A stretch of DNA of 13,817 nucleotides from a bacterium (GTDB lineage Bacteria; Desulfobacterota; GWC2-55-46; DRQE01). Every line of letters starts with the position of its first letter. The stretch's first letter is position 1. This document shows, piece by piece, positions 1 through 6,925 of this stretch. Under the pieces are notes generated by a model that had not been told where the DNA came from, did no database searches, and saw only the letters and a list, made by a program, of their open reading frames with translations. Both the position numbers and the translations under genes were made by a program. The DNA is taken from assembly GCA_027017505.1 (NCBI GenBank), contig JALUQR010000074.1:1-13817 (forward strand). Reading direction: 5' to 3'.

Positions 1-253
1 ATGTATGTGTTGTGAGTGTCAGTGCAGGCAGTGGCGGGCGTTCGGCCTCAAAGCGGTTTACAAACTCTGCTGCAAGGTGCTGTGCATCCGCAGCAGAACC
101 ACCGTTGCCCACTATGAGAAGCTTGCCTCCCCTTCTGAAGGTCTCTGCCAGAAGCCTGGCACTCTTTATAAGCCCCTCTGCATTCTCCCTGAAAAAGCGC
201 CTCTTTATCTCGATGGCTTCCTCTATCGTGCGAAGAAGGCTTTCCCTTTCCAT
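1..253 (-). CDS. gmhA: Phosphoheptose isomerase GmhA, N-terminal part (cut by window edge)
   Basis: Sedoheptulose 7-phosphate isomerase of the SIS family, a cytosolic enzyme that starts ADP-heptose synthesis for lipopolysaccharide inner core. Only the first 84 codons are present. The translation begins MERESLLRTIEEAIEIKRR and reaches the family signature GNGGSAADAQHLAAEF at residues 50-64. H59 and E63 match in spacing the metal ligands H61 and E65 of E. coli GmhA. The ATG at 253 follows an AAAGGAC Shine-Dalgarno sequence by about 9 bases and a good promoter lies further upstream. It is 68 bases downstream of the M29 aminopeptidase gene on the same strand and may also receive readthrough. The residue after the usual LTT strand is His83, where I would expect Asp in this family. 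The related SIS protein DiaA is an alternative name, but the partial sequence fits GmhA better. Confidence 0.85.
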   Translation of the reverse strand, partial: MERESLLRTIEEAIEIKRRFFRENAEGLIKSARLLAETFRRGGKLLIVGNGGSAADAQHLAAEFVNRFEAERPPLPALTLTTHT

Positions 254-286
254 AAAAGAAAAGTCCTTTATTTTGTATAGTTTCTG

Positions 287-315
287 ATAATATCTTTATT
301 TTCTGCTTTGTTCAA
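287..315 (-). promoter_or_regulatory. Sigma70-type promoter for gmhA
   Basis: On the minus strand there is a -35 TTGAAC (310-315), a 17-base spacer and a -10 TATTAT (287-292). It lies in the 68-base gap between the aminopeptidase stop and the gmhA ATG, with a predicted leader of about 27 bases that contains the AAAGGAC ribosome site. I see no terminator hairpin in this gap, so gmhA could be read from both this promoter and the upstream operon. Confidence 0.6.
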
Positions 316-321
316 GTATTT

Positions 322-1392
322 TCATATAAGAAACCTGCCGTTTTTCTGTATGGGTTTTCCATCCACATAAAGGATGCCACCTTTTCTTAAATCCTTTATC
401 ATATCCCAGTGTATGGCAGATATATTTTTGCCACCTGCCTCTTTGTAGGACTTTCCCAGTGCAAGATGCACTGTACCGCCTATCTTTTCGTCGAAGAGTA
501 TGTCCTTTGAGAATCTTTTTATGCCGTAGTTGACACCTATGCCAATCTCACCGAGGTATCGGGCTCCCCTGTCTGTAGAGAGCATGGAAAGAAGGAACTC
601 CTCGCCCTTTTCAGCCCTTGCGTCCACCACCCTGCCCTTTCTGAACCGCAGTCTTATTCCCGTAACCTCTCTGCCCTGGTATATGGCAGGGTGTTCGTAG
701 TATATGTAGCCCTCTGCGGAGTTTTCAACAGGAGACAGGAAGACCTCTCCATCGGGCATGTTGCGCTCGCCCCAGCAGGCTATGGCACATCTGCCCTCTA
801 TGCTCAGTGTAAGGTCTGTATCCTGTCCCACTATTCTTATCTTCTGGGCACTGTCAAGGATGGCCTTGAGTTTCTCCGTGAGTTTTCTTATCCTGTTCCA
901 GTCTATGTTGGTTGCACCGTAGAGGAAGTCTTCGTACTCTGCAAGGCTCATGTCTGCCTCCTGGGCAAGGGCGTTCGTTGGATAGTTGCAGAGCACCCAG
1001 CGTTTTTTATTCACTATGGTGTCTGTTATGGGTCTTAAGACCTTTGCACGCATGCTCATCTTTTTCGGGTCCACATTGGATAGGGCCTTCTTGTTTACAG
1101 GTGCACGGATGTTTACAACGCAGTCTATGTTTTTTGCCTCGTAGTGTTTTATCTTTGGAAAGTGAAGAAGCTGTGCGTCTGTTGCCTCCTTGAAGAAGAT
1201 ATTTGCGGTTTCCTCAAGTCCTATGTTCATGTATGGATGGGCCCCTGCCCTCAGCACCTCTCTGTAGAGGGCAAGCACCAGTGGTTTTGCAAGCTCGCTT
1301 GATGAGTTTATGAGAACCAGCTCGTCTTTTTTCACCCGCAGGGAGTGATTTACAAGTATTGTGGCAAGTTTTTTAACCCTTGGGTCTGCCAT
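322..1392 (-). CDS. M29-family metallo-aminopeptidase (AmpS/AmpT-like)
   Basis: A 356-residue leucyl-type aminopeptidase of the M29 (thermophilic aminopeptidase) family, a two-metal cytosolic enzyme that removes N-terminal residues from peptides. The metal ligands known for Thermus AmpT can be placed by spacing: E216 in MPDGEVF, E282 in LGEIGIG, H309 in VHLALG, Y316, and H328/D330 in HWD. The E-E distance (66) and the H-Y distance (7) are the same as in AmpT, while the segment between Y316 and H328 is about 12 residues shorter. Total length is at the short end of the family (AmpT has 408). The ATG at 1392 has a strong AAAGGAGG site 8 bases away and lies inside the upstream radical SAM gene, overlapping its end by 20 bases in another frame. 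It is the last gene of the operon before gmhA. A role in peptide recycling is inferred. Confidence 0.88.
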   Translation of the reverse strand: MADPRVKKLATILVNHSLRVKKDELVLINSSSELAKPLVLALYREVLRAGAHPYMNIGLEETANIFFKEATDAQLLHFPKIKHYEAKNIDCVVNIRAPVNKKALSNVDPKKMSMRAKVLRPITDTIVNKKRWVLCNYPTNALAQEADMSLAEYEDFLYGATNIDWNRIRKLTEKLKAILDSAQKIRIVGQDTDLTLSIEGRCAIACWGERNMPDGEVFLSPVENSAEGYIYYEHPAIYQGREVTGIRLRFRKGRVVDARAEKGEEFLLSMLSTDRGARYLGEIGIGVNYGIKRFSKDILFDEKIGGTVHLALGKSYKEAGGKNISAIHWDMIKDLRKGGILYVDGKPIQKNGRFLI

Positions 1393-2326
1393 CTTTCAGG
1401 CCTCCTTTGTGTTTGTTCCAGCGTATTCCCTGATGCGTGTTTCTCTCTTCAAGAAGCTGTTCGATTCTTTTTCTCACCCTTTCTTTGTTGAGGCTCCACA
1501 GCGGGGCTACAAGATACTCCCGAGGTGTGTAGCCCGAAAGCCTGTGTATTGTGGTGTGTGGTGAGAGAAGCTCAAGGGATTCTACCACACACTCTGCATA
1601 GGCTTCAAGCTCAAGGGGCCTGAGTCTGCCCTCCCTGTAGAGGGCCTCAACTGGTGTGCCCCTTATTATGTCCAGCTGATGAAACTTTATGCCCCAGAGC
1701 TCAAGCTCTGCAACGAGTCTCACCGTATCGAGCATATCCTCTTTGCTCTCTCCTGGCAGGCCGAATATCACATGTGTGCACACATCTATACCGTAGGTCT
1801 TTACCCTCTCCACACATTTTACAAAGTCCTCCACAGTGTGTCCCCTGTTTATAAGCCTGAGGGTTCTGTTGTGGGCGGACTGTAGCCCGAGCTCAAGCCA
1901 GAGGTGTTTTTCCTCCTTAAGCTGTGATAGTAGCTCAAGCAGGGCTGTATCCACACAGTCAGGCCGTGTGGACACACAGAGGGCCACCACACGGGGATGC
2001 CCTGTTGCCTCCCTGTAGAGTTTTTCAAGCCTGTCGAGAGGGGCATATGTGTTGGTGTTTACCTGAAAGTATGCGATGAATCTATCGGTTCTGTATCTCT
2101 TGCGGAGCCTTTCCATACCCGCATTGAGCTGTTCTGTAACCCCCATGCGGTTTCTGTATGTGTCAGGTATCAGAAGTGATGGCACACAGTATGTACAGCC
2201 ACCTGTTGAGATGGTGCCATCCCTGTTGGGGCAGGTGAATCCGCAGTAGATGGATACCCTCTGCACCCTTCCACCAAAGCGCTCTTTAAGATACCTTGAT
2301 ACAGGATAATAACGCGGTTGGGTCAT
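1373..2326 (-). CDS. Radical SAM protein of the YhcC/TIGR01212 family
   Basis: A 317-residue radical SAM protein. The N-terminal segment GFTCPNRDGTISTGGCTYC (29-47) supplies Cys32, Cys44 and Cys47 with the wide C-x11-C-x2-C spacing typical of the TIGR01212/YhcC family, instead of the usual CxxxCxxC; Cys28 is an extra cysteine close by. The middle has LELGLQSAHNRTLRLINRGH and the HVIFGLPGES strand, as in Elp3-like radical SAM barrels. The C-terminus carries the family tail LSGYTPREYLVAPLWSLNK followed by RNTHQG. E. coli YhcC has no established reaction that I can name, so the substrate is unknown. The ATG overlaps the DUF2156 stop codon (ATGA, 4 bases), suggesting translational coupling. Its own 3' end holds the ribosome site and start of the aminopeptidase gene. 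Confidence 0.88.
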   Translation of the reverse strand: MTQPRYYPVSRYLKERFGGRVQRVSIYCGFTCPNRDGTISTGGCTYCVPSLLIPDTYRNRMGVTEQLNAGMERLRKRYRTDRFIAYFQVNTNTYAPLDRLEKLYREATGHPRVVALCVSTRPDCVDTALLELLSQLKEEKHLWLELGLQSAHNRTLRLINRGHTVEDFVKCVERVKTYGIDVCTHVIFGLPGESKEDMLDTVRLVAELELWGIKFHQLDIIRGTPVEALYREGRLRPLELEAYAECVVESLELLSPHTTIHRLSGYTPREYLVAPLWSLNKERVRKRIEQLLEERNTHQGIRWNKHKGGLKDGRPKG

Positions 2327-3180
2327 CTTCTGTATGCCCTGAACTTTTTCACAAACCCCTCTGGCCTGAACCCGAGCTTTGCCTGCCTTAAGCCCTCCTT
2401 TCCAAGGTCCTGTTCCATGTTTATGTAGGTGAATCTATCCATTATTCCCTCTGCAAAGCTTTTGAGCACGAACTCTGCTATTCCCGGGTAACCCCTTACG
2501 GATTTTCTGAAGTGCACAAGGAAGGTATCTCCACACGGATGTGGCTCTCCCATGATGAATGCCTTTGGGGTGTGGTCTATGTAGCAGATGCTTCCCTCAA
2601 GGCCGAGCTCGCTGAAAAGCTCCACCGCCTCTTTTGTTGCCCTGTAGTCGCCCTCATCCTCTCTTTCCCTGCGCCACTGTTCGAGCACACAGAGCACATC
2701 AGCGATGTTTCTCTCATCCAGGGGCTTGAGTGTTGCATTGAAGGTGGATACAAACCTGTTGTAAAGGTTCTTCTTTCTGTGGAGCTTTCTTCCAGAAAGT
2801 GTTGCAAGCCTTTCTGTAAGGAAGATGTAATCGAAGTTATCCCTGTCTTCTGTAACCCTGTAGCCAAGTCTTTCAAGTTCTTCTGATAGTCCCTCTGACA
2901 CACACTTCATGGAACAGAACCTTTCGAACAGCTCTTCAAGAAGGGCCTCTTCCACAAGGCCTGCTGGCAGTATGAAAAACCTCTCTCCATCGTCACACCC
3001 TGTAATGAGCACCCTGCCATCTGGAAGCCTGGAGACCCTGTAGTTGTGGGTGTCCCTGAAGAGGTATATGTTTGCAAAGGTAAATTCAGATAGCCTTTCA
3101 TTGAGGGAGGAGAAAAACAGAGTGAGCTCTTCTTTAAGCTCAAGTGTTACTTCAGCTATTGAGGGATAGCGGGGTATCAT
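2323..3180 (-). CDS. DUF2156 protein (phosphatidylglycerol lysyltransferase C-domain-like, GNAT fold)
   Basis: A 285-residue soluble protein related to the C-terminal catalytic domain of MprF/LPG synthases (DUF2156), which transfers an aminoacyl group from aminoacyl-tRNA to a lipid. The visible family motifs are SEFTFANIYLFRD (31-43), GRKLHRKKNLYNRF (130-143) and YINMEQDLGKEGLRQAKLGF (252-271). There are no membrane segments, so the flippase half of MprF is absent; stand-alone DUF2156 proteins are common in anaerobes and their substrates are mostly unknown. The gene lies 29 bases after endoQ. Its start ATG has no Shine-Dalgarno sequence but has a TGGTATAAT box only 8 bases upstream, pointing to an internal promoter with a leaderless message. 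Lipid or peptide aminoacylation is possible, but I would not assign a reaction. Confidence 0.8.
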   Translation of the reverse strand: MIPRYPSIAEVTLELKEELTLFFSSLNERLSEFTFANIYLFRDTHNYRVSRLPDGRVLITGCDDGERFFILPAGLVEEALLEELFERFCSMKCVSEGLSEELERLGYRVTEDRDNFDYIFLTERLATLSGRKLHRKKNLYNRFVSTFNATLKPLDERNIADVLCVLEQWRREREDEGDYRATKEAVELFSELGLEGSICYIDHTPKAFIMGEPHPCGDTFLVHFRKSVRGYPGIAEFVLKSFAEGIMDRFTYINMEQDLGKEGLRQAKLGFRPEGFVKKFRAYRR

Positions 3181-3188
3181 ATGGAGAG

Positions 3189-3197
3189 ATTATACCA
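3189..3197 (-). promoter_or_regulatory. Extended -10 promoter immediately before the DUF2156 start codon
   Basis: The minus strand reads TGGTATAAT, a perfect -10 hexamer (3189-3194) with a TGn extension. The hexamer ends 8 bases before the ATG at 3180. There is no good -35 at 17 bases (TCTTCT) and no Shine-Dalgarno sequence. Initiation 7-9 bases downstream would begin the RNA at or next to the start codon. It overlies the gap after endoQ and could give extra transcription of the last three operon genes. Confidence 0.5.
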
Positions 3198-3209
3198 GAT
3201 TTTGCCGTG

Positions 3210-4457
3210 TCAGAAGAGTCCCATCTGGGTGGGTCCCTTTGTCTGTGGTTTCTGGGGTTCTTCGAAGAGTTTTATTCTTCCGAACTCACCATCGAAGCCA
3301 GGTCTTATGCTGACCTCTCCTCTGCGCATCTTAAGGATTCCCTCTGCAACCATGGGGTGCGATATCTTTCTAAGCTCTTCTTCTGTGAGGTCCATAAGAA
3401 TGGTGAACTCATCGTATGCGTCTGTCATTCTGCGGTATTCCTTTTTTACCGCAGAGGTGCCCACGCCTTTTTCCAGTGCCTCTGCTATGATTTCTTCCAG
3501 GGGTATGAGCGAGCGCTGTGGTATGGCCCCCTGTGGTACGAACCCGGGTGGACGGTCTGCAAGCTCTTCAACCCTATTCATAACCCCAACTGTTACGGCC
3601 CTTCCGCACACAGGACACACACCACCTGCCTTCCTGGTTTCTTCAGGAGAGAAGACCACCCCGCACTCTCTGTGTCCATCGTAGTGGTATTTTCCCTCTT
3701 CGGGAAAGAACTCTATGGTGAAGAGGAATCTTTCAGGGTCCTTTTTCTTTATAACATTGATTACAGAGGGATAGCTCATCTCGCAGTCAAACACATTGGC
3801 CTCTCTGCCGAGCTTTGCAGGCGAGTGGGCATCGGAGTTCGATATGAGTGTGACTCTGTCGAGTGCTGAAAGGCGCCAGTTCATCTCAGGGTTACTTGAA
3901 AGCCCTGTCTCTATGGCGTATATGTGGCGGGAGTACTCACCGAAGCATTCCTCTATGGAGTCAAACCCCGAGTTACTGCCGAATATGGAAAACCATGGTG
4001 TCCACGCATGTGCGGGAACGAGCAGGAAGTCCTCTGATATATCCAGTGCCATCTTTAAAAGCTCCACCACTGAAAAGCCAAACACTGGCCTTCCATCTGC
4101 ATATACATTGCCAAGGCCCTTGAGTTTTTCTGTAAGTTTTTTTGCGCTTTCAAGTGACGGGGCAAACACAAGGGTGTGAATCTTTCGGAGCCTGCCTGCC
4201 TGGCTGTAGATGTTACTTATCTCTGCCGTGAGCATGAAGCGTACTGTGGGTTCATCCTCGAACACAAAGAGGCCCTCTTCTGCAGGCACGAGCTCTTCTT
4301 CTATTGCCCTTAGGTGCTGTGGATGTGTGAAGTCTCCTGTGCCAACAAGGTTTATGCCCTTTCTTTTTGCCCAGCGGGCTATCGTGGGCAGGGTCATCTC
4401 CCTGCTGGTTGCACGGGAATAACGGGTATGTATGTGCAGGTCTGCTATTATGCGCAT
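3210..4457 (-). CDS. endoQ: Endonuclease Q-like PHP-domain nuclease (TIGR00375 family) with C-terminal clamp motif
   Basis: A 415-residue homologue of archaeal EndoQ, which nicks DNA 5' of deaminated bases (uracil, hypoxanthine, xanthine) and abasic sites. The N-terminal PHP domain shows metal-binding motifs ADLHIHTRYS (H8, H10), GDFTHP (D42, H45), AEIS (E79), H94, PAHAWTPWFS (H150) and SNSDAH (D209, H211). A zinc-finger-like set follows at H262, C265, C281 and C284, then a helical C-terminal part. The last five residues are QMGLF, which fits the bacterial beta-clamp binding motif QxxLF; archaeal EndoQ is known to act with PCNA. Length agrees with Pyrococcus EndoQ (about 424). The start lies one base after the fabI stop and has no clear ribosome site, so translation is probably coupled. 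Databases sometimes mislabel this family as a UvrD-type helicase; no helicase motifs are present. Activity on deaminated DNA is inferred. Confidence 0.83.
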   Translation of the reverse strand: MRIIADLHIHTRYSRATSREMTLPTIARWAKRKGINLVGTGDFTHPQHLRAIEEELVPAEEGLFVFEDEPTVRFMLTAEISNIYSQAGRLRKIHTLVFAPSLESAKKLTEKLKGLGNVYADGRPVFGFSVVELLKMALDISEDFLLVPAHAWTPWFSIFGSNSGFDSIEECFGEYSRHIYAIETGLSSNPEMNWRLSALDRVTLISNSDAHSPAKLGREANVFDCEMSYPSVINVIKKKDPERFLFTIEFFPEEGKYHYDGHRECGVVFSPEETRKAGGVCPVCGRAVTVGVMNRVEELADRPPGFVPQGAIPQRSLIPLEEIIAEALEKGVGTSAVKKEYRRMTDAYDEFTILMDLTEEELRKISHPMVAEGILKMRRGEVSIRPGFDGEFGRIKLFEEPQKPQTKGPTQMGLF

Positions 4458-4458
4458 C

Positions 4459-5226
4459 TTATAGCCCCATTATGTTGTATCCCGCATCAACATAGATTAC
4501 CTCTCCTGTAACCCCTTCTGAAAGCGGGCTTGCAAGAAAGAGTGCCACACCTGCAACATCCTCCTGTGTGATGTTGCGCCTGAGGGGAGCCCTCTCTTCA
4601 ACCCTTTTAAGTATCTCACCGAATCCTGATATACCCATGGCTGCAAGGGTCTTTACAGGGCCTGCGGATATGGCATTTATTCTTACACCCCTGGGGCCCA
4701 TATCCTCTGCAAGGTATCTGACCACCGCTTCAAGACCTGCCTTTGCCACCCCCATCACATTGTAGTTTGGCACCACCTTCTGGCTTCCGTAGTAGGTGAG
4801 TGTTATAATGCTTCCGGTGTTCTCCATAAGGGGGAATGCCTGTCTGCTGAGGGCTATAAGGGAATAGACACTGACATCCATGGCTATCTGAAAGCCCTCA
4901 CGCGTGGTATCGAGAAGCTTTCCCTTAAGCTCCTCCTTTTTTGCAAATGCAACAGAATGGATGAGTATATCCATGGTCTGCCACTTATCCTTTATTGCAG
5001 AGAATGTGGAGTTTATCTGTTCGTCACTTGTAACATCGCAGGGCAGTACGATTTCTGAGTTCAGCGAGTGGGCGAGTGTTTCGACCCTTTCTTTGAGTCT
5101 TTCGGTTGCGTATGTCAGGGCACACCTTGCGCCCTCTTTGTGAAGTGTTTTTGCAATTGCCCAGGCAATGCTTCTTTCATTTGCAACCCCAAAGATTACA
5201 GCCCTTTTGCCTTCAAGAAGACCCAT
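4459..5226 (-). CDS. fabI: Enoyl-[acyl-carrier-protein] reductase FabI
   Basis: NADH-dependent enoyl-ACP reductase, the last step of each fatty-acid elongation cycle, a cytosolic short-chain dehydrogenase homotetramer. The 255-residue product begins MGLLEGKRAVIFGVANERSI, the usual FabI N-terminus with its nucleotide-binding GVANERSIAW at 13-22. The catalytic Tyr-x6-Lys is Y155/K162 in PNYNVMGVAKAGLE, and Y145 matches the second conserved Tyr (146 in E. coli). The end EVIYVDAGYNIMGL is typical. I chose the ATG at 5226 because AAAGGAGG lies 9 bases upstream and the homologous N-terminus starts here. An in-frame start at 5280 would add 18 unrelated residues inside nth. It follows nth by 5 bases and precedes endoQ by 1 base. 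With ispB it gives the operon a membrane-precursor theme mixed with DNA repair. Confidence 0.95.
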   Translation of the reverse strand: MGLLEGKRAVIFGVANERSIAWAIAKTLHKEGARCALTYATERLKERVETLAHSLNSEIVLPCDVTSDEQINSTFSAIKDKWQTMDILIHSVAFAKKEELKGKLLDTTREGFQIAMDVSVYSLIALSRQAFPLMENTGSIITLTYYGSQKVVPNYNVMGVAKAGLEAVVRYLAEDMGPRGVRINAISAGPVKTLAAMGISGFGEILKRVEERAPLRRNITQEDVAGVALFLASPLSEGVTGEVIYVDAGYNIMGL

Positions 5227-5231
5227 GGGGT

Positions 5232-5870
5232 TTAGCCTCCTTTTGTTTTGTGGTATTCGCAGAACTCCTTTATACTGCACTCTTCACACAGCGGGGACTT
5301 TGCCCTGCACACCCTTCTACCATGGAGTATAAATAGATTGGTTACAGAGCGCCAGTCCTTTTCGGGCACAAGTCCTTTGAGCTCTTCCTCTATGTGGTCT
5401 GGCCTGTCAGAGGTTACAAGCCCCAGCCTCTGGGCGACCCTTTTTACATGGGTATCCACTGCAAGTGCGGGTATGTTGAATGCCTCTGCAAGCACTATGC
5501 TTGCGGTTTTTCTTCCAACCCCTGGAAGTTCTGTCATTTCCTCGATGGTGCGGGGCAGTGTGCCACCGAACTTTTCCACAAGCCTCTTACAGCACTGTTT
5601 TATGGAGCGAGCCTTGTTTTTGTAGAAGTTTATGGAGCTTATGTAGCGTTCTATCTCTGCGGTGTCTGCGGTGGCATAGTCTCTGGCACTTTTAAAGCGT
5701 GCAAAGAGCTCCGGGGTTACTGTGTTCACCTTTTTGTCTGTACACTGGGCAGAGAGTATTGTTGCAACCAGAAGCTCAAGGGGTGTTTTGAACTTTAGCT
5801 CGGTTCTGGCTCCTGGAAACACCTTTTTGAGTATACCGAGAACCCTTTTTGCCTTCTCTTTTTTCTCCAT
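5232..5870 (-). CDS. nth: Endonuclease III (DNA glycosylase/AP lyase)
   Basis: Base-excision repair enzyme that removes oxidised pyrimidines and cuts at abasic sites. The 212-residue length matches E. coli Nth (211). The helix-hairpin-helix ELPGVGRKTASIV carries the catalytic lysine K121, and the conserved aspartate is D139 in AVDTHVKRV. These correspond to K120 and D138 of E. coli. The C-terminus has the [4Fe-4S] loop C-x6-C-x2-C-x5-C at C188, C195, C198 and C204. The ATG at 5870 lies 16 bases after the ispB stop and lacks a strong Shine-Dalgarno sequence, so reinitiation from ispB is likely. Its last codons (AAA GGA GGC) double as the fabI ribosome site. Together with endoQ two genes downstream, two DNA-damage nucleases of different specificity share this operon. 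Confidence 0.95.
   Translation of the reverse strand: MEKKEKAKRVLGILKKVFPGARTELKFKTPLELLVATILSAQCTDKKVNTVTPELFARFKSARDYATADTAEIERYISSINFYKNKARSIKQCCKRLVEKFGGTLPRTIEEMTELPGVGRKTASIVLAEAFNIPALAVDTHVKRVAQRLGLVTSDRPDHIEEELKGLVPEKDWRSVTNLFILHGRRVCRAKSPLCEECSIKEFCEYHKTKGG
5236..5244 (-). promoter_or_regulatory. Ribosome binding site that sets the fabI start
   Basis: AAAAGGAGG on the minus strand lies at the very end of nth, 9 bases before the ATG at 5226. This decides the fabI start against the upstream in-frame codon at 5280. Confidence 0.8.
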
Positions 5871-5886
5871 ATGAAGGGCTGTGGGG

Positions 5887-6861
5887 TTAGCTGGTTCTCT
5901 CTATCACATAGTCTGCAACTGCAGAGAGTGCAGCCCGTTCGGTATTTGGCTCGAAGTGTTCGAGACAGTTCTTTGCCTTGTTTATGTAACCCTTTGCAAA
6001 CTCAAGGGTGTATTCTATGCCTCCGTACTTTCTTATAAGTGCGAGCACCTTGTTGAGTGTTTCGCTGTCCACATCCTCTGCCTCCACAGCGTCTCTTATG
6101 ATTCTTTTTTCCTCTTCCGTGGCATCCCTGTATGTCTTTATAAGTGGCAGGGTTACCTTGCCCTCTTTGAGGTCGTTTCCCACGCTTTTGCCCAGGTCTT
6201 CTGCCCTTGAGGTATAGTCAAGGCAGTCGTCCATCAGCTGGTAGGCAATACCTATGGACATGCCGTAAGATGCAAGGGCATCTTCCTTTTCCTCTGAGAG
6301 TCCTGTGATTACCGCGGGAATTCTACAGCAGGCTGAAAAGAGTATGGCTGTTTTGTTGGTTATCACATGGAGGTATTCCTCCTCTGTTGCGTTCACATCG
6401 GAGCGTTTTATAAGCTGTAGTACCTCTCCCTCTGCCATGCGGGTGGTTGTATCTGACAGTATGCTCAGCACCCTCAGGTCTCCCTGTGCCACGGTTATGG
6501 AGAATGCCTTTGAGAGCAGATAATCTCCCACGAGCACGCTTGGACCATTGCCCCATATGGCATTTGCAGAGGGGCTACCACGGCGCAGTGTGGCATTGTC
6601 AACCACATCGTCGTGAAGGAGTGTGGCGGTGTGGATGAACTCCACGACCACTGCAAAGGGTATGTGAAGCTGGCCACCGTAGCCACACAGCCTGCTTGCA
6701 AGAAGCACCATGAGGGGTCTGAACCTCTTTCCTCCGCTGTTAAGGATATACTCACCAACCCTTTTTATAAGATATACATCGGAAAGGAGGTTTCTTCGGA
6801 ACTCCTCTTCCACCCTGTGCATGTCCTCTCTTATGAGGGCAAGGACTTCTTGAATCTGCAT
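5887..6861 (-). CDS. ispB: All-trans polyprenyl diphosphate synthase (IspB/HepT type)
   Basis: Cytosolic prenyltransferase that condenses isopentenyl diphosphate onto an allylic primer to make the long side chain of a respiratory quinone. The 324 residues match E. coli IspB (323). GGKRFRP (43-49) binds substrate. The first aspartate-rich motif is LLHDDVVD (D84, D85, D88) and the second is LMDDCLDY (D211, D212, D215), with the usual GNDLKEGKVTLPLI after it. The chain length made (C35 to C50) cannot be read with certainty from the sequence. The start at 6861 has GGAGG 10 bases upstream. A good promoter lies just before it, overlapping the end of rqcH, so this is the probable first gene of the operon running down to the M29 aminopeptidase. 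Confidence 0.92.
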   Translation of the reverse strand: MQIQEVLALIREDMHRVEEEFRRNLLSDVYLIKRVGEYILNSGGKRFRPLMVLLASRLCGYGGQLHIPFAVVVEFIHTATLLHDDVVDNATLRRGSPSANAIWGNGPSVLVGDYLLSKAFSITVAQGDLRVLSILSDTTTRMAEGEVLQLIKRSDVNATEEEYLHVITNKTAILFSACCRIPAVITGLSEEKEDALASYGMSIGIAYQLMDDCLDYTSRAEDLGKSVGNDLKEGKVTLPLIKTYRDATEEEKRIIRDAVEAEDVDSETLNKVLALIRKYGGIEYTLEFAKGYINKAKNCLEHFEPNTERAALSAVADYVIERTS

Positions 6862-6895
6862 CAGCTTCGAGCCTCCACAACAGACAGTATGTAAA

Positions 6896-6925
6896 ATGTT
6901 ATCGCACAGTTTGTGGATATGTCAA
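6896..6925 (-). promoter_or_regulatory. Sigma70-type promoter for the ispB-nth-fabI-endoQ operon
   Basis: On the minus strand a perfect -35 TTGACA (6920-6925) overlaps the rqcH stop codon and is followed after 18 bases by a -10 TAACAT (6896-6901, 4 of 6 matches). It lies 35 bases before the ispB ATG, leaving room for the GGAGG ribosome site. No terminator is visible between rqcH and ispB, so readthrough from rqcH may add to it. Confidence 0.6.

Noticed and set aside
1..287. Two overlapping plus-strand frames of 91 codons at the left edge
   Set aside because: They are antisense to the GmhA N-terminus, which carries the GNGGSAADAQH signature.
3144..3869. Long plus-strand open frame of 241 codons opposite endoQ
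   Set aside because: It is antisense to well-recognised EndoQ and DUF2156 sequences, its translation has no family features and low-complexity Cys/Phe/Leu-rich composition, and it lacks a ribosome site.
5227..5280. N-terminal extension of fabI by 18 residues
   Set aside because: The extension lies inside nth, is unlike FabI N-termini, and a strong AAAGGAGG site precedes the ATG at 5226.
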